From Desmodus rotundus (lineage: Eukaryota; Chordata; Mammalia; Chiroptera; Phyllostomidae), in assembly GCF_022682495.2 (NCBI RefSeq), contig NC_071388.1, positions 180,418,528 through 180,482,527 of the forward strand: DNA of 64,000 bases, in the 5' to 3' direction. Under the pieces are notes generated by a model. It had not been told where the DNA came from and ran no database searches. It saw nothing but the letters and a program-made list of their open reading frames with translations. Both the position numbers and the translations under genes were made by a program. This document shows positions 1 through 11,810 of the stretch, in pieces; position 1 is the stretch's first letter, and each line of letters begins with the position of its first letter.

Positions 1-499
1 TAAAAATGCCCAAGTAAATATTAGTACACAGTTTACTGTTACTGGGGGCAGCCTCTATGGTGTGGCACTGAAGGGGACGGGAAAGATGCCCTTTCCCCAA
101 AACATGCCCATTATCGATTCCCAATCTCACTGTTGGAGCTGAGCAATAAAAAGTGGCCTATCAACTACCCACATCTGCATTCTCCTTCTTTCCAAGTGGA
201 CAATTCAAAGTTGACCATGGGAAGAAGCTCCCCAGGGAAAGAAAGTTTGGCTGGGTCGCTGGGCACCCGAGTGGCACAGGAACGCCGGAGGGCTGGCAAG
301 GACGTGACCACTGGAGGACAGGAAGGGCCACAGATACAGCCTTGGGCAGGCTCTGCTTGTACAGGCACAGCAGCGCAGAAACCCAGACGCCGGGTCACGC
401 TGCAGCTGTCGCACAGCCCGGGATGCCTGCCTTCAACTTTTTGGAACCTGAGTGAGAAATACATTTCTACCCACCCCTATACAGTACACAAGAAATACC
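1..499. other. Single-copy DNA, no gene recognised
   Basis: I see no recognisable repeat or gene. A 193-codon frame (133-714) and overlapping frames on both strands are open here, but none has a domain, a plausible exon structure or composition unlike chance. The interval 210-430 is moderately CpG-enriched for this AT-leaning window. Confidence 0.5.
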
Positions 500-650
500 T
501 CACTGAATCATCCCCACAACTCTACAAGCTTTATACATGTAGGGCCATGATGTTTACTTTACAGGTGAGGAAACTGAGGCACAGAGAGGTTTGGTTATTT
601 GTCCAAGGTAACACAGCTGGTAAGAGGGATGGCCAGTGTGTAAGGGTAAC
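500..650 (-). repeat. MIR SINE fragment, antisense
   Basis: The stretch around 561-615 reads as the reverse complement of the MIR core: a run close to 'gaggaaactgaggcacagag' followed by 'gtccaaggtaacacagctgg', the usual antisense MIR landmarks. Ends are approximate. MIR is an ancient tRNA-derived mammalian SINE, so this copy marks old DNA with no expected function. Confidence 0.65.
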
Positions 651-2171
651 AGAAAAGAGCGGAAAGGCTCGCAGAGTAAGGGCGCTGGAAAAAGTCCCCA
701 AAGCAGCAGTTTAATTCTTGCCCCAAACATGTCAGCTCCACTGCACGTTTCATCCATGGGCATATTAGTCCTGAATCATCTGGAGTCTTTAGAAACCTCT
801 ACCACACATGTAAAATGGGATCCTGGACTGTAGAGCCTTCACTAAAACGCACGCACACCAGGTTTTTAGAGCAGAGAAGCAGCAGGCTTTGGGATGTTCT
901 GGAATTGACAGTTACCTCTTAATTCAAAACTGAGCAGAAAACACTCTGTTTTTGCTCTCCTTTCAAAAACTCATCACTTAGTTCTCTTGCTTTACTAAAT
1001 ACAATGAAGACAGTAAAACTTTTATTTGACAAATGATCTAGAAATTGCTCCATGCCATTATCCCATATTAAACTACTCAATTTGGTGATTCAAAGGCCTG
1101 TGTTCTAGGTCCATCTCAGCCACTAACGGGGTCAGGATTTTAGACATTGCAATTGACACGTGGGTCCCTTTACCCCCATTATTAAAAAGGTAAGTCATGC
1201 AGATGTCTAACCACAATGCTGTATACCGGAAACTAAGAGAATATTGACTGTCAAGTGTAATTGAAAAAATTTTTAAAGAAAGATAAACTAGACCATTTTT
1301 TCAAGCTAACAAATGTTTTAGTTAACATAAATAAAGTGTATCATACAGAGAAATACAAAAATCATGAATGCACAAGCCAAGGCCTTATCACAAGGTGAAT
1401 CCATTCCCTTGGGTCAGCAACCGCAGGCCCAGGAACAGACCAGAAGCCCCCTTGGGCCCTGTCAGTAGGTCATATTTCCTAAGGCCTTTTCAGATTCTAG
1501 TTCCCCACAATTCTGAATTCGACTATATCATGCATAAATGAAGAAAATATACAAGGCATGTCCTGGCAGGTGTTTTTCTTCCTTTATAACCCTCTGATGA
1601 AACTGCTCACTTGACTCCATTACTCTGTCCCTGGCCTCCTGAAACAGCCAAGTCCAGTAAAAACACCTCGGATTAATGGAGGCTCCCGATCGTGAGGAAC
1701 TGCTTCCATAGGACCTGACGGCACTACTATTATCCTGAGGCCTGAGAAAATTGGAGGGATTAGAGTTACAGCCCTAATAGCAGTCTGAAAGGATAAATGA
1801 AATGATCAGCTTCCTGGATAACTCTTGGATGAATGCAAGTACGGAATCCTGTTGGAAAAAAAAACAACATCACAAGTTGGTAGCTATGGTTCTAAAGAGG
1901 CCGAAAAGGGAAGTGGCTAGGGTTACTCTGCCCCTAATTAAGGGGTTGGCGTGGTTCTGACTCCCGTGGTTTGCTGCCTCTGAGCGTTTCTGCTCCTTCT
2001 CCTGCAGTGTTAGGTGTCACAGTGCCCAGTGTCTTTCTTTGTGGGCAATCTCCCTCATGTGCAACTTGGCCAGGAATCCAGAATAAGCAAAGAGAAAAGA
2101 AAAATTAAAAAACTTCACAGGAGCCCAAAGTGTGACAGAGAATATGAACTTAGCTCTTTCCTTAATACATT
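651..2171. other. Single-copy DNA, nothing recognised
   Basis: No repeat family, coding frame with recognisable homology, or RNA gene was seen. The sequence is AT-leaning with a short A-run near 1856-1864. Confidence 0.5.
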
Positions 2172-2262
2172 CTCATTCTTTCATTCATTCATCCACTTGT
2201 TCCAGTGCCTCCTTTTTGGTAGCATTTGTCTTGGGGCAGGGGAACACAAAGTGATTTAGAAG
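2172..2262 (-). repeat. Possible L2 3' end, antisense
   Basis: A short 'ttcattcattcatcc' run precedes a stretch resembling the reverse complement of the L2 3' terminus (tgcctcc...ggggcaggggaacacaaag). It is diverged and short, and a chance TTCA run is possible. Confidence 0.4.
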
Positions 2263-3217
2263 TTAGAGAAGACAGGGTTATTTTAGTCATCAAAGACACA
2301 AAAGCCTGTATCACTGACACTTCAGTGAATACATAGAGAAGATAACTTAAATGATCCTCTTAAAGGACATGGGTCTGATACATGAATACATATTTCTAGG
2401 AGGAAGCCTGTAGTCAAAGCCCATCCATGACTCAGGTTATGATCCACTAATGCTGATGAAATTGTAGCCTAAATGAAGATGAAAAAGTTAAATGACAGAC
2501 ATCAATGACCCGCCTACCTGAAAGGATTTATTTCCAGAGCATGATAGTTAAGAGGCGAGGAAAAAGAAGTAAAGAAGAGTGCAATTAAACAGATGACTTG
2601 CACCCTCACACTTCACCCATTCATTCACTTAAACATGGTGCCCCCTAGGGATTTTCAGTTTGCTGAACCAATTACCATGGCACAGGCGAAGGGCTTAATG
2701 ATAATTATGAGCTAATAAGTTCTTCACCAGAAAAAAATCTCTGAAAAGCTCATCTATTCCAGCTCCTTGCTGTCAGATAAGAACACTGTTATCCTTCCTG
2801 GAGAGGAGGAACAAATTTGCTCTTAAACATCTTTAGGAGGGGGAATCCATAATTATCCTGGATCTAACCGTGCTCCAGCTAAATCAGCTTACCATGCTCA
2901 CAGTGCTCTACTTCTACGTCTATCTTTGCAGAGAGAGAACACTGATCTTCATATAAGAAGAATATTATCAAGTTTACTCTTAGCTTCATCTTAGCCTTTC
3001 ATCCCAGCCCTTATTTTCAACTTCTCTAATCTTTATTAACCTCCTCGAAACCCTCCTTCCTGCTCTGCACATTCCTCCCTCACTGTGAAGTCCAAATGTG
3101 TGTTAAATGTGAGTCCAAATGTGAGTTGTTCAGGCAATTCCAGGAAATTTCTTTAGGCTGCCTCATGCACTCATCACTCCTAATCTCTTAAACAAAATGT
3201 TAGAGTCACAGAAATTT
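2263..3217. other. Single-copy DNA, nothing recognised
   Basis: No gene or confident repeat. Around 2745-2860 there is faint resemblance to MIR3-like SINEs ('catctattccagctcc'), too weak to call. Confidence 0.45.
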
Positions 3218-4260
3218 GGTCGATTCCACAAAAATTTAGGAAGTACCCACGTGTGCAAGACACGGTGCTAGATTCTAGAAGAGAGAGATACAGATACCTG
3301 TAATAACAAAAGTAGAGACAAGCCCCGGTGCGTGTGACAACAGCCCTGTGACCTCTGTGACGGCTGTTCCTGGAATGCGAGGAGGCGGCTACAAAGTGAG
3401 GTAAGTCTATGGGCACTGACAAGATCGCGTCTCCAGGGCAGACTGCTGACTGAAAAGGACAAGTTGCGGAACAAAAGAAATAATAGCTAACGCCTCACAG
3501 GCCTTGACATGTGCACACAAAATAAAGCGATTTCAACAGTCATTTATGTAAATATATTTTTAAGAAGATCTCAAAAATGCACCCCAAACAACCCAACACA
3601 TGATTGCGGTTCCCCGAGACACTGAGATTAGGAGAGGTCACCAAGGGGGAATTAATTTTCTCTATGTTGCTTGATCTTTTTTTTTTATAGCAAAGGGGAT
3701 TTATATTACTCAGTAATTAGTAACTTTTTATGTAAAAGATTAGTAAGGCATGGCCCCTCACTTCAAATTGTCCCAAACCGAGTTGAGGTGGGGACAGGGA
3801 GGAGCAGAGAGAGGTGGTGCCATGTGATCCCCAAGCGGGGCTGGGTGGGACAGTCTCTGTCGGAAGGGCGATGGGGAGGAGAGAGCCCATCCCCCAGCAA
3901 AGGCTCCTGGGGAGATGAGGTGAGCTTGAAAGATGGGGAGTGTGCTGGAGGTGGGGGCCACCTTAAGCAAAGAGGATAGCATGAGAAGAGGCTAAAAGGC
4001 AGAGAGGAGGAAGAGAGGCAAGTGTTTCATTTGACAGACTGTAGGGAACCTTGGAAGGTTTGTGAGTAAGAAATTGTTCTATGTAGGGATGCAGCTGAGG
4101 AATGTTAATTTGGCCACAGTGTGAAGGGCAGCTTAGACTGGACATGGGCTGGTACCAGTTTGAGCAAGAAGACCGGCGCAGAAGGGTAGCGACAGGAAGA
4201 GAGAGAAGTGAGGTGTCTGGGCCATAAGTTATGGGTGTAGGAAAGGGAAATGGCAGAATC
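3218..4260 (-). repeat. L2 LINE fragment(s), antisense
   Basis: At 3230-3290 the sequence reads like the reverse complement of the L2 3' end (...ttaggaagtacccacgtgtg, then caagacacggtgctag). Between about 3840 and 4240, purine-rich DNA resembles antisense L2 further upstream, including a 'ggccacagtgtgaaggg' landmark. The two parts are in the right order for one antisense L2, with poorly matching DNA between them. Antisense chance frames here are not genes. The second half is the less certain part. Confidence 0.5.
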
Positions 4261-4363
4261 GCAGGTGATGCCAAGGCATGAAGCCCAAAGGAGCATCACT
4301 GAAAATTTACATGTGAAATGCTCAAAATATGTCTCATAAATAGAGCTACTATATCTAGGAAAG

Positions 4364-4398
4364 GAGAGAGACACAGAGAGACAGAGACAGAGAGAGAT
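4364..4398. repeat. GA/CA-rich simple repeat
   Basis: Alternating gagaga and cacaga units give an imperfect purine-rich microsatellite of about 35 bp. Confidence 0.8.
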
Positions 4399-5250
4399 GG
4401 CATTTCCGAACCACGACAGGACAGGAAGTTAGGAAGCGTCATCATCAGATGCTGAAAGACCGTCATTAGGACAGGAAGTGTGGGCACCGCTTCTCCTGCT
4501 CTGTCTGCCGAGGGCGCAGCTACTCAGAGTGCAGCCCATGGAGCAGCCCGGGGCCCCGAGCTGTCGGTCCCCCCATGAATGAGACAGAAAGTGAAATTAA
4601 GACAACGCATTTAGAATTTTTTTTTATACCAATACAGTTAACAGTAATTTTATGTTTATTGGGTCTAATAATTCTTAAAATTGCAGTTACGTTTTTGCAT
4701 GTCTTTCTTATTGCATTTTCCTAGCAATTCATTTTTATTGTATTTTATAAAAGTTTTTTCAATCTATAATCCATTGAAGAGGAAAAACAAAACTGTCACC
4801 AAAAATAGTTTGAGAAGTACCATTGTAGGAATGCTTCACATTTAAAGATTTCAAAGGACTGTTTTATTTATTATTTTATTTTATCCTGAAAAATGTGTTC
4901 AAATAAGCTGTGCAAGCCTGGTTTCTCCAATTTGACACAAGGGGAGACCAAAAACTAGAGGGGTTTTACAAATTATTCCCGAATCGCACAAAAATGCTGG
5001 GGGTTGGGAGGTGAGAATCAGGTCTGGAAAGCTGGCTCGTTACTCTGAGCCGAAGAATTTCCAGCAGCTCACAGAGGTGTGTGCTGAAACTGCTCCTTAG
5101 GAGACAGATGAGCCATTTATTAGCCTTTATTAGCACAGGCAGCGTGCACGGCAGAGTTGCCGGGGGCACAGTTGAAGTGCCAGCAGAAAGGGAAAAAGGC
5201 TTCCAGCTTTTTACTTTCTTTAACTCTAAGATTTCAAATGCATCTCCAAT
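4399..5250. other. Single-copy DNA, AT-rich centre
   Basis: No gene or repeat family recognised. The part at 4600-4900 is strongly AT-rich, with T-runs and 'tttatt' repeats, and has no diagnostic motif. Confidence 0.45.
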
Positions 5251-5271
5251 GATGCCAGCCAGGCTGGCATC
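5251..5271. other. GC-rich perfect palindrome
   Basis: Two perfectly complementary 10-base arms (gatgccagcc and ggctggcatc) are separated by a single A. It lies just before a cluster of TAAT/ATTA cores at 5279-5304. A 10-bp-arm hairpin is only modestly unexpected in 64 kb, so function is not established. Confidence 0.6.
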
Positions 5272-5644
5272 GACCGATGTTATTAATCAATTACTAATGA
5301 TTAGATAGTGGACAGGATATTTGGAAATTATCATACTTCCTAAAATACCCCATTTTCAGAACATCTTCTTTTAGAGCTGATACTTGTCTTAAAAGTTACG
5401 TTATCTTTAAATCAAATCGCTTTACTTATTTTTACTCTGGGCCCAAGGAATTTGGGTGACACGCTATAATCAAAAGCTGTGAACACATTAGTATTTCAAG
5501 TAGCACCAGAATGACTGGTTCCTGAGAATAGAGAATTATAAAGTTTAATTTTGTTTATTCCCAGAAGCGATGACAGAAGAATAGAGTTTGCTGGAGCATC
5601 CACCACACTCCTAGGCAGTGAAGGAACTCCAGCAAAGTAATATT
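5272..5644. other. Single-copy DNA with TAAT cluster
   Basis: The first 33 bases hold several overlapping TAAT/ATTA cores typical of homeodomain sites. The rest shows no recognised repeat or gene. Confidence 0.4.
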
Positions 5645-5780
5645 CTGATGAACTAAGTGTTAATGAACAGAGGACTGTAGATTAAATTTCTTTTGAAACA
5701 CACATAGTTTTTAAAAATTATGGGGACAGGGCTTGGCAAAATGTGCCAAAAGTATTTGCCAAAACCCAAATGTTTGACAG
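5645..5780 (+). repeat. Unidentified dispersed repeat, copy A
   Basis: This segment aligns by eye over its full length with 17543-17680. Shared blocks in order include 'gatgaa.taagtgt', 'aatgaa', 'gattaaatttc', 'ggcttgg/tgcttgg' with 'aaaatgt', and 'aaatgtttga'. I estimate about 65-70% identity with few gaps. I do not recognise the family; an ancient SINE, MER or conserved exapted repeat are options. Confidence 0.55.
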
Positions 5781-6529
5781 ACAGTTGGAGAAATGGGGCC
5801 AATCTTTAAAAAACAAAAAGATATCTGCTTCCTCATTCATTCCCTCCAGGTACTAATCACAGAGGTGTCTTTAAATTCCATCAAGGCTCCAGGAACTAGA
5901 ATGTTCTTCTGCTCCTTTAACAGTCAAACAAACAAAACCATTAACTTTTGAAAATCTGGTTATTTCTGGGGAAATCAGTCCTAAATCTGAGATGTATTCC
6001 CGTAATTAGCAAAATAGAAATTCTAAGAATGGCTCAATTTTGAAAGGACTACAGAACATAACCCTCACTTTGACTATTCCATTGATCAAATGTTGGCCAC
6101 GTTAGGGAGAAAAACTTTGCATGCCAAAGCCTTCATGCTGAGCTTTGGTGCAAGCGTGCCAACACTAGAGAAAGAGACTAACTGTTCAGCTTTATGGGAT
6201 CCATTGTTCGTAAAAGTATTTTACAGATTAAACGGTTTGACTTATCCGATAGTGAACATTACTTTGCCTTTTTTATGTGTGTACAAGAAATTAAAGTTTA
6301 CAGCTTATATTAGTAATGGGGTCCTATTCCACGCTTCCTTGGTTTTTCCTTAGACATGTTGTTAGTGATGGCAGAAAGCATTTGCACCTGCCCATCAGGT
6401 AAAAGCTTCCTTTATAGAAATGGGCAAAGAAAACAGCTCATCTACAAGTGGAGCAGCTCTTATTTGTCTTTTCATGTTTGGTAGTGAAAGTGTACGTATC
6501 CAGATGCTATGTTTATGTGTTCTCCTCTC
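5781..6529. other. Single-copy DNA, nothing recognised
   Basis: No gene or repeat recognised. An 87-codon frame at 6090-6353 has no domain or conserved look. Confidence 0.45.
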
Positions 6530-6660
6530 GCTACTTATAGCTTTTTGAAGGCCGCATCTTTGTCTGCCACATTCGTGGTTCTATTATAATTCCTAGCATA
6601 GCTCCAGGCAGAAAGAAGGCACTCAATAAATTTACCTGGTGAGTATTTATGAATGAATAC
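6530..6660 (+). repeat. L2 LINE 3' end
   Basis: The order 'gaaggccgcatctttgtctg', 'cctagcatagctccaggcag' and 'ggcactcaataaat' ending in 'tgaatgaata' matches the 3' terminus of L2 LINEs. It is an old, 5'-truncated copy. Confidence 0.7.
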
Positions 6661-7892
6661 AGCAGACCCAGAATACCTGGGCATCTAGTTTGCTCTCACA
6701 GAGAGACTCTCCTAGGACAGTGGACAACTCTATCGTTTGATTATGTATGGCACCTTCTAATAGCCTTTCTTTTCACAAATCTGAATTCATTCAGGATATC
6801 CCAAGATTTCCTGCCCAGCAAAGTCATTTGCTATTGGGAAATGGGTGGGACAGGGGGCATTTTCATCCTCCCTCCAGCTCTGCTGTTAATTGCCTTTTAA
6901 AAAGTGCTTTCTGATAAATAAAGCTCCTCGAGTTCCCAGGCTTACTTAAACATTGGTCCGTAAATATTTACCAGTGATAGAGATACAGAGATACACACGG
7001 GGAAGTGGAATCATCCTGCAGATCTTTGCAGAGCAAAGAGACTGTCCACCTGACTCCTCAAAACATTCCTCAGGTTTTCAGTCTTCCGCCTTTCAACTCT
7101 TCCTTGAGCCTCCTTGGATCATTTACGCGCCTTAGTCAACCTTAGACAAATACCATCTTGCCCTCTGGCCTCCGACTTGTCCTTGCAGAGCTGTGGGGGA
7201 TCCCTGACTTGCTCACCAGCTTTACAACTCACAAAGGTAGACGCTAACCTTGACTTTCTGGGTGGAAGAAAAACCTTCCCAGGTATTATCAGCAGCATCC
7301 TCCTTTACAGGGATAAAGAACAGGAGGCCTTTTGTCCCTTATTTTGTCTTTACCTCTGTGCTGTTGATTCACTCCGTTATTTAATCTATTTAGCTGCCTT
7401 CACAGAGGAATAACCACATTTCAACCTGCTTAGATTCAATTAGAGAAGACAAAAAAACTCTTTTCAGAGTCAAGCCTGGTGATGTTGATTTTCACAGGAA
7501 GAACTTGACTGGGGTCCCTCAGCAACACAACAATGGCATCACTTCAGGGCGAGGCTGTGTCTGCAACAGCCCCAAAGGCTCAAAGGCCCCTTCACTCGTT
7601 CAGACAACCAATCAACGGAGTTAAATAAACAATCAGCAAAACTGGTTATTTGACTGAGTTGAATGGCTGTTTGATGGAACAGATGAATTCAGTTCAAAGC
7701 AGTCTTCTTCCTGGGGGTCCCATGCTTCTCAGAATGCCCCATGATGGAATGCTGACCACAAGGGACACACAGAAATATAGGACCGTCTGGCGGAAAGGTA
7801 ATGCCAGGCGGCTGAACCACAGCACCTGAATAGTCCCGGAATAAACTTCCAAAACAGCCACTTCACTCTCCGCGTTCTCCCCGACTCCAAGG
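6661..7892. other. Single-copy DNA, nothing recognised
   Basis: No recognised gene, RNA or repeat. Several 60-100 codon frames occur without recognisable domains. Confidence 0.45.
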
Positions 7893-8147
7893 GCTGTGAT
7901 GTAATGTTGAAGGGTATAAACTCTGGGAACAAGACTCCCTGGGATGAAGTCACAGCTTTGTCACTTACCATCTTTGTGACCTGGGGTGAGTTATCTAACT
8001 GCTCTCTGCCTCCAATCTATAATTATGCACATAAGGCTGCCTACCTTAAAGGGTTAGAGGGTGAATGGGTTAATATATATAAAGCACTTAGTAAACACTC
8101 AATAAATGCCTGCCAGTGTTACTTTTATGATGTCACAGAAAGGAACT
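7893..8147 (+). repeat. MIR SINE, sense
   Basis: In order: 'ctctgggaacaagactccctgg' type core start, 'tcacagctttgtcacttacc', 'ttgtgacctggggtgagtta', 'ctctctgcctcc', then 'aaagcacttagtaaacactc' and 'aataaatg'. This is a nearly full MIR. Its 3' third has been duplicated in tandem (see the next entry). Confidence 0.85.
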
Positions 8148-8238
8148 GAGGGTGAATGGGTTAATATATATAAAGCACTTAGTAAACACTCAATAAATGC
8201 CTGCCATTGTTACTTTTATGATGTCACAGAAAGGAACT
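8058..8238 (+). repeat. 91-bp tandem duplication of MIR 3' end
   Basis: Bases 8058-8147 and 8149-8238 are two head-to-tail copies with period 91. The only difference I find is ccagtg versus ccattg. Near identity inside an old, diverged MIR means the duplication is far younger than the repeat it copies, or is an assembly artefact. Confidence 0.95.
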
Positions 8239-8619
8239 TCAGAGAGGAGCCTTCATAGTATGACTAGAATTTCGCAGTGCCTCTTCTGCTTTTAAATTTG
8301 AAATAACATATCTCCCAGCAAAGACATTTTAATTTGTCCATACACATTTTATTTTCTCAGAGTTCTCCGAATATTCCGAGCTCACACCAGATATAATATC
8401 CACAAAAAGTTATAGGGAATTATCCTTATTGAAAACCTTTATATTGGCACCAGAAAAGCCAGAGCTCTTCTTGTGTTGACTACAATGCATCATCTTCTAG
8501 GGAGGTAAAATATGTAGGAAAAATAAATTTTGAGTGGAGGGCCTGGGGCCACCCAGTCTCCTAGGCACAGAGGTGGCTTCCTGAACGTGCAACCTGTACA
8601 CTTCCATGAGCCCCATGCT
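8239..8619. other. Single-copy DNA, nothing recognised
   Basis: No gene or repeat recognised. Confidence 0.45.
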
Positions 8620-8742
8620 TAGAAGTTCTCACACTTGGTTTAATGCTCTGCTGTCATCATCTGGAAATTCCTAATAACATATGAACAAAGGGCCCTGCAT
8701 TTTCAATTTGCAGTGGGCCCTGAAAATTATTTCGCTGGTCCA
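8620..8742 (+). repeat. Old interspersed repeat, MER-like
   Basis: The segment with 'ttaatgctctgctgtcatca', 'ggaaattcctaataa' and 'gggccctgcattttcaattt' resembles an old interspersed repeat I remember from several mammalian genomes but cannot name with confidence. Confidence 0.45.
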
Positions 8743-9728
8743 GCCTGGGTGTGATCTATTACTGGTAGCTAGGATCCTGGAATAATGCACATTCCACAAA
8801 TAGAGACTTTCTGTTAAAAGATTTGAATAAAGTATTGATTAGCTCAGCTGTTATGATACTTGTAGCTGAAACGTAAGTTTTCCTGTGCTTATTGTCCGTG
8901 AAGGAGCTGCCTCAGGAAACCACCACTCACAATGCAGACTCGCAAAGTAGAACCAGAGCTTCTGCATGAAGCACTTCACTGGGTTCCCACGGTGAGTATT
9001 CAAGAGGGATTCAAGTCATTTCCCTCATCTGTGATTCCACTGATGTCAGCTCCTTATTCAAAAATGTATTTTGAATAACCTTAGGAGCCTAGAAGTATCA
9101 TGATGTCAAATACTAAAAGGAAGATTTGGGTCCTACGCCCTCCATCCCAGCCTTCTTTAGTGAGCATTGTATTCTTAAGCTCTTGACATGATCTCTGTAT
9201 TGTTTTTCCTGCAGCATGAGATAAAAACCACTGTTTTTGTTGTTTGGTTTTTAATGTGTGATTAGTTTAGGCACCATAGAGAGAAAAGCACGCAAAGCAT
9301 TATTTTACTTGAAAGCCAGAAGCTCATAATGTTTATTAATAAAGAGCCTGGTTTACATAGATTTTATTATTATTGAGCATAAAATGGTTTATATTACAAG
9401 CAAGGGTGAAATTACTAACTAATTAGCCTGTGAAGATCATGTTTAATGGAATATATAAATCTAGGGTGTTGCTTTTTTGCAAACCTTAAGGATCTTATTC
9501 ATTAAACATGTACACATGCCGTCTTTATGCTGAAACAGGGGGTTGTGATGCACAATTCAAGGTCAAATGATTCAATTTGTGTTTCTGAAAGTCCAAAAAC
9601 CAGGGCTTTAAATTCCTTAACTCTTATGGAAGTCTGTTTCAATATACAGTTACCTTAATGTGAACACTAAATTCAACTTAGATGATGATAATTGAGAAAA
9701 GTAAAAGTGAAGAATATAAGGGCTAAAT

Positions 9729-9759
<31 letters not shown>

Positions 9760-11319
9760 AGGTGTGACAGCTTAAGATCCACTTCACTCTCCCGAAGGAA
9801 CTCTGTTTCTATTAACTTAGAGGATTGCCCAATCTTTGTAAACACACCATTCTCATATATTTGTTAAATTTTGTAATAGCACCATAAAGTGTGTCAGGCA
9901 TTGCAATAAACTATCAGTCACAGGAAGCACAAATTGTATGGGAAAATTACTAGAAACCCTGTCTTAGAAGGAAGAAAAAAGCAAAATTCTTCAAGAACCT
10001 GCAGAAAAATAATCCTAAATGTTTTCTTAAAATGTGCGTTTCTCATTTTAATAAAAATAAAGACCTTGTGTTTTAAGGAAGATTTCAGTGTCGGAAGCAG
10101 TGTGGCTACTTTAATCCTCTGACTTTACCTGCTGTCTTGAATGCTGGTTCCTCAAGGTCACAGGAGAGCAGATAACCTTCCCTCCTTCCTGACCCCAGAC
10201 CACTCTGGAATGGGGGGGTGGTGTCATCCACAGGGGCTAAGCCTGTAGAGATACACATAAGTGTGTGCTTGATATTTCTTACTTTCAGAAGAGTTTTTAT
10301 GGGTCAAACTTAGAGAATATTGGGTTTATCGTGTATTATATAGCTGGTTAAGTTGATTTGCAACATATCCTGATTCCAGTCCTTTCGTTCAAAATCCGAG
10401 TCCCCACAGGTGAACAACTCACTTCTCTTCCAGGAAGCTAGAAGGGGCTTGTTTGAAAGAGTCAAGGGGCCTTAGCTGAGGGGCTGGACTGACTGAATGG
10501 TAGCAAGCTGTTTCATCTCTCTTGCTTGTTTGATGCCTCAGGATGACTGCAATAAGCAAAATCAAACCAAAACAAAACCCTAGTTTAACTGCTGTGAGGA
10601 TACTTGAGTGATTTTCAGTGACTAGCACTATCCCAACCACTTCAAATGATTAAAACACGATTCACAATGACGGTAACACTGCATGTTGCCTTAAAGTCTC
10701 TGGCGTTGTTTTATGGAGGGCTTTTGTTTTAATGTCGGAATTCAGAGCAAATCTAGTCTTACAAAACCATAGGATTTTTGTTCAGGAAATTTGTGTTTAG
10801 GAAGAAACTCCAATGTTTGCTCTGGAGGGCCTGGGATTCTTGGACTGAGGGTGATTTCGGGTTTCAGGAGCACCGCCTGCCAGGCTCACGTCATTTAAAG
10901 ATGAACACTGCCCCCTACTGGGAAGATGTCACATTACCTCCCGAAGAACTACGTTTGAAGGTGAAAAACCATCACTAAGTAACCGGGAAATTTATTTTGA
11001 TTCTTTTATCTTTTTTTCAGTTCTTAGCTTCACAACTAAGTTCAGAAGAATTATAAATTTAAAAAATCATTATTGCATTTCAAGACACTTGGTTTATTTT
11101 ATTATTGACAGGATCCACCTAAATGAAAAGATAAAAGAAACAAAGGCAGCCAATGTGGCGACTGGGAGTTTTGAGATGGAACATGGCATGGAAAAGAGAA
11201 AACTCTGCAAAAGGTTTTGATCGTTTATAATTTGACTGTAGCCAGTCACAACACCGAGAGCTAGAGGGGGAATTCAAGTTGAATTACAACACTCGGAGAG
11301 CTCACAATAGCATCTGATG
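8743..11319. other. Mostly single-copy DNA
   Basis: No gene recognised. The only clear local feature is the (CT)n at 9730-9759. The AT-rich part at 9290-9480 is repeat-free and rich in TAAT/ATTA cores. Frames up to 73 codons show no domains. Confidence 0.45.
9730..9759 (+). repeat. (CT)n microsatellite
   Basis: About 30 bp of CT dinucleotides with one TTT interruption near 9745. Confidence 0.95.
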
Positions 11320-11810
11320 CCTTATTTTCTGCCGCACGTTTCTTCTAAACTGAGCAGCACGACAGAACTGCTGGGAAGAGAGAGCGGAGCCAGGGCCTGC
11401 GACCCAGCCCCGAGGAGGTGTGAGCACACCGCAGGGACACTCCATGGTGCGCCCGCACCCCAACTCCCTTCCCACGTCCTGGGGCGAACCAAGAGCAGCA
11501 CTGCAGGGGAGAAAGTCTGGGAAACAAAGAGCTGCCTGCTCCCCACACCACATGCATGGTGGTGCGTTTCATGGAACCTCTGGAAGCCCTGTCAGGAGAA
11601 GGAAATTTGTGGGCGGGTTGCTGAGGGGCCCCGGGAGCGCACAGCTCAGATTCATCTGCCGGAGCTGATGTCCCGATTGCAAAAGTCCAGGTGTGCGCCC
11701 TGAGCAGCAGCCCTCCTTCACGCTGCCAGGTGCCCGCGCCAAGCCCTACTTCCAGCGAATGGGTCAGCTAACGTTGCTGAGCGCCTACTGTGCGCCGGCT
11801 TCCTACGGTG
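11320..11810. promoter_or_regulatory. CpG-rich patch
   Basis: I count about 27 CpG dinucleotides in roughly 480 bp, with G+C that looks to be just under 60%. This is clearly above the surrounding AT-rich, CpG-poor DNA and near the lower limit of CpG-island criteria. A 128-codon frame (11317-11703) and antisense frames are open here, as expected in GC-rich DNA. The right end overlaps an antisense MIR. It could be a weak promoter, an unlinked CpG patch or a non-coding exon; no TATA box or splice-bounded exon is evident. Confidence 0.4.

Noticed and set aside
133..714. 193-codon frame with overlapping frames on both strands
   Set aside because: Runs into an antisense MIR at 500-650 and has no recognisable motif.
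2745..2860. MIR3-like resemblance
   Set aside because: Only scattered short matches; not enough to call a repeat.
11317..11703. 128-codon frame in the CpG-rich patch
   Set aside because: Several overlapping frames on both strands are open because the DNA is GC-rich. No start context, splice pattern or domain supports coding.
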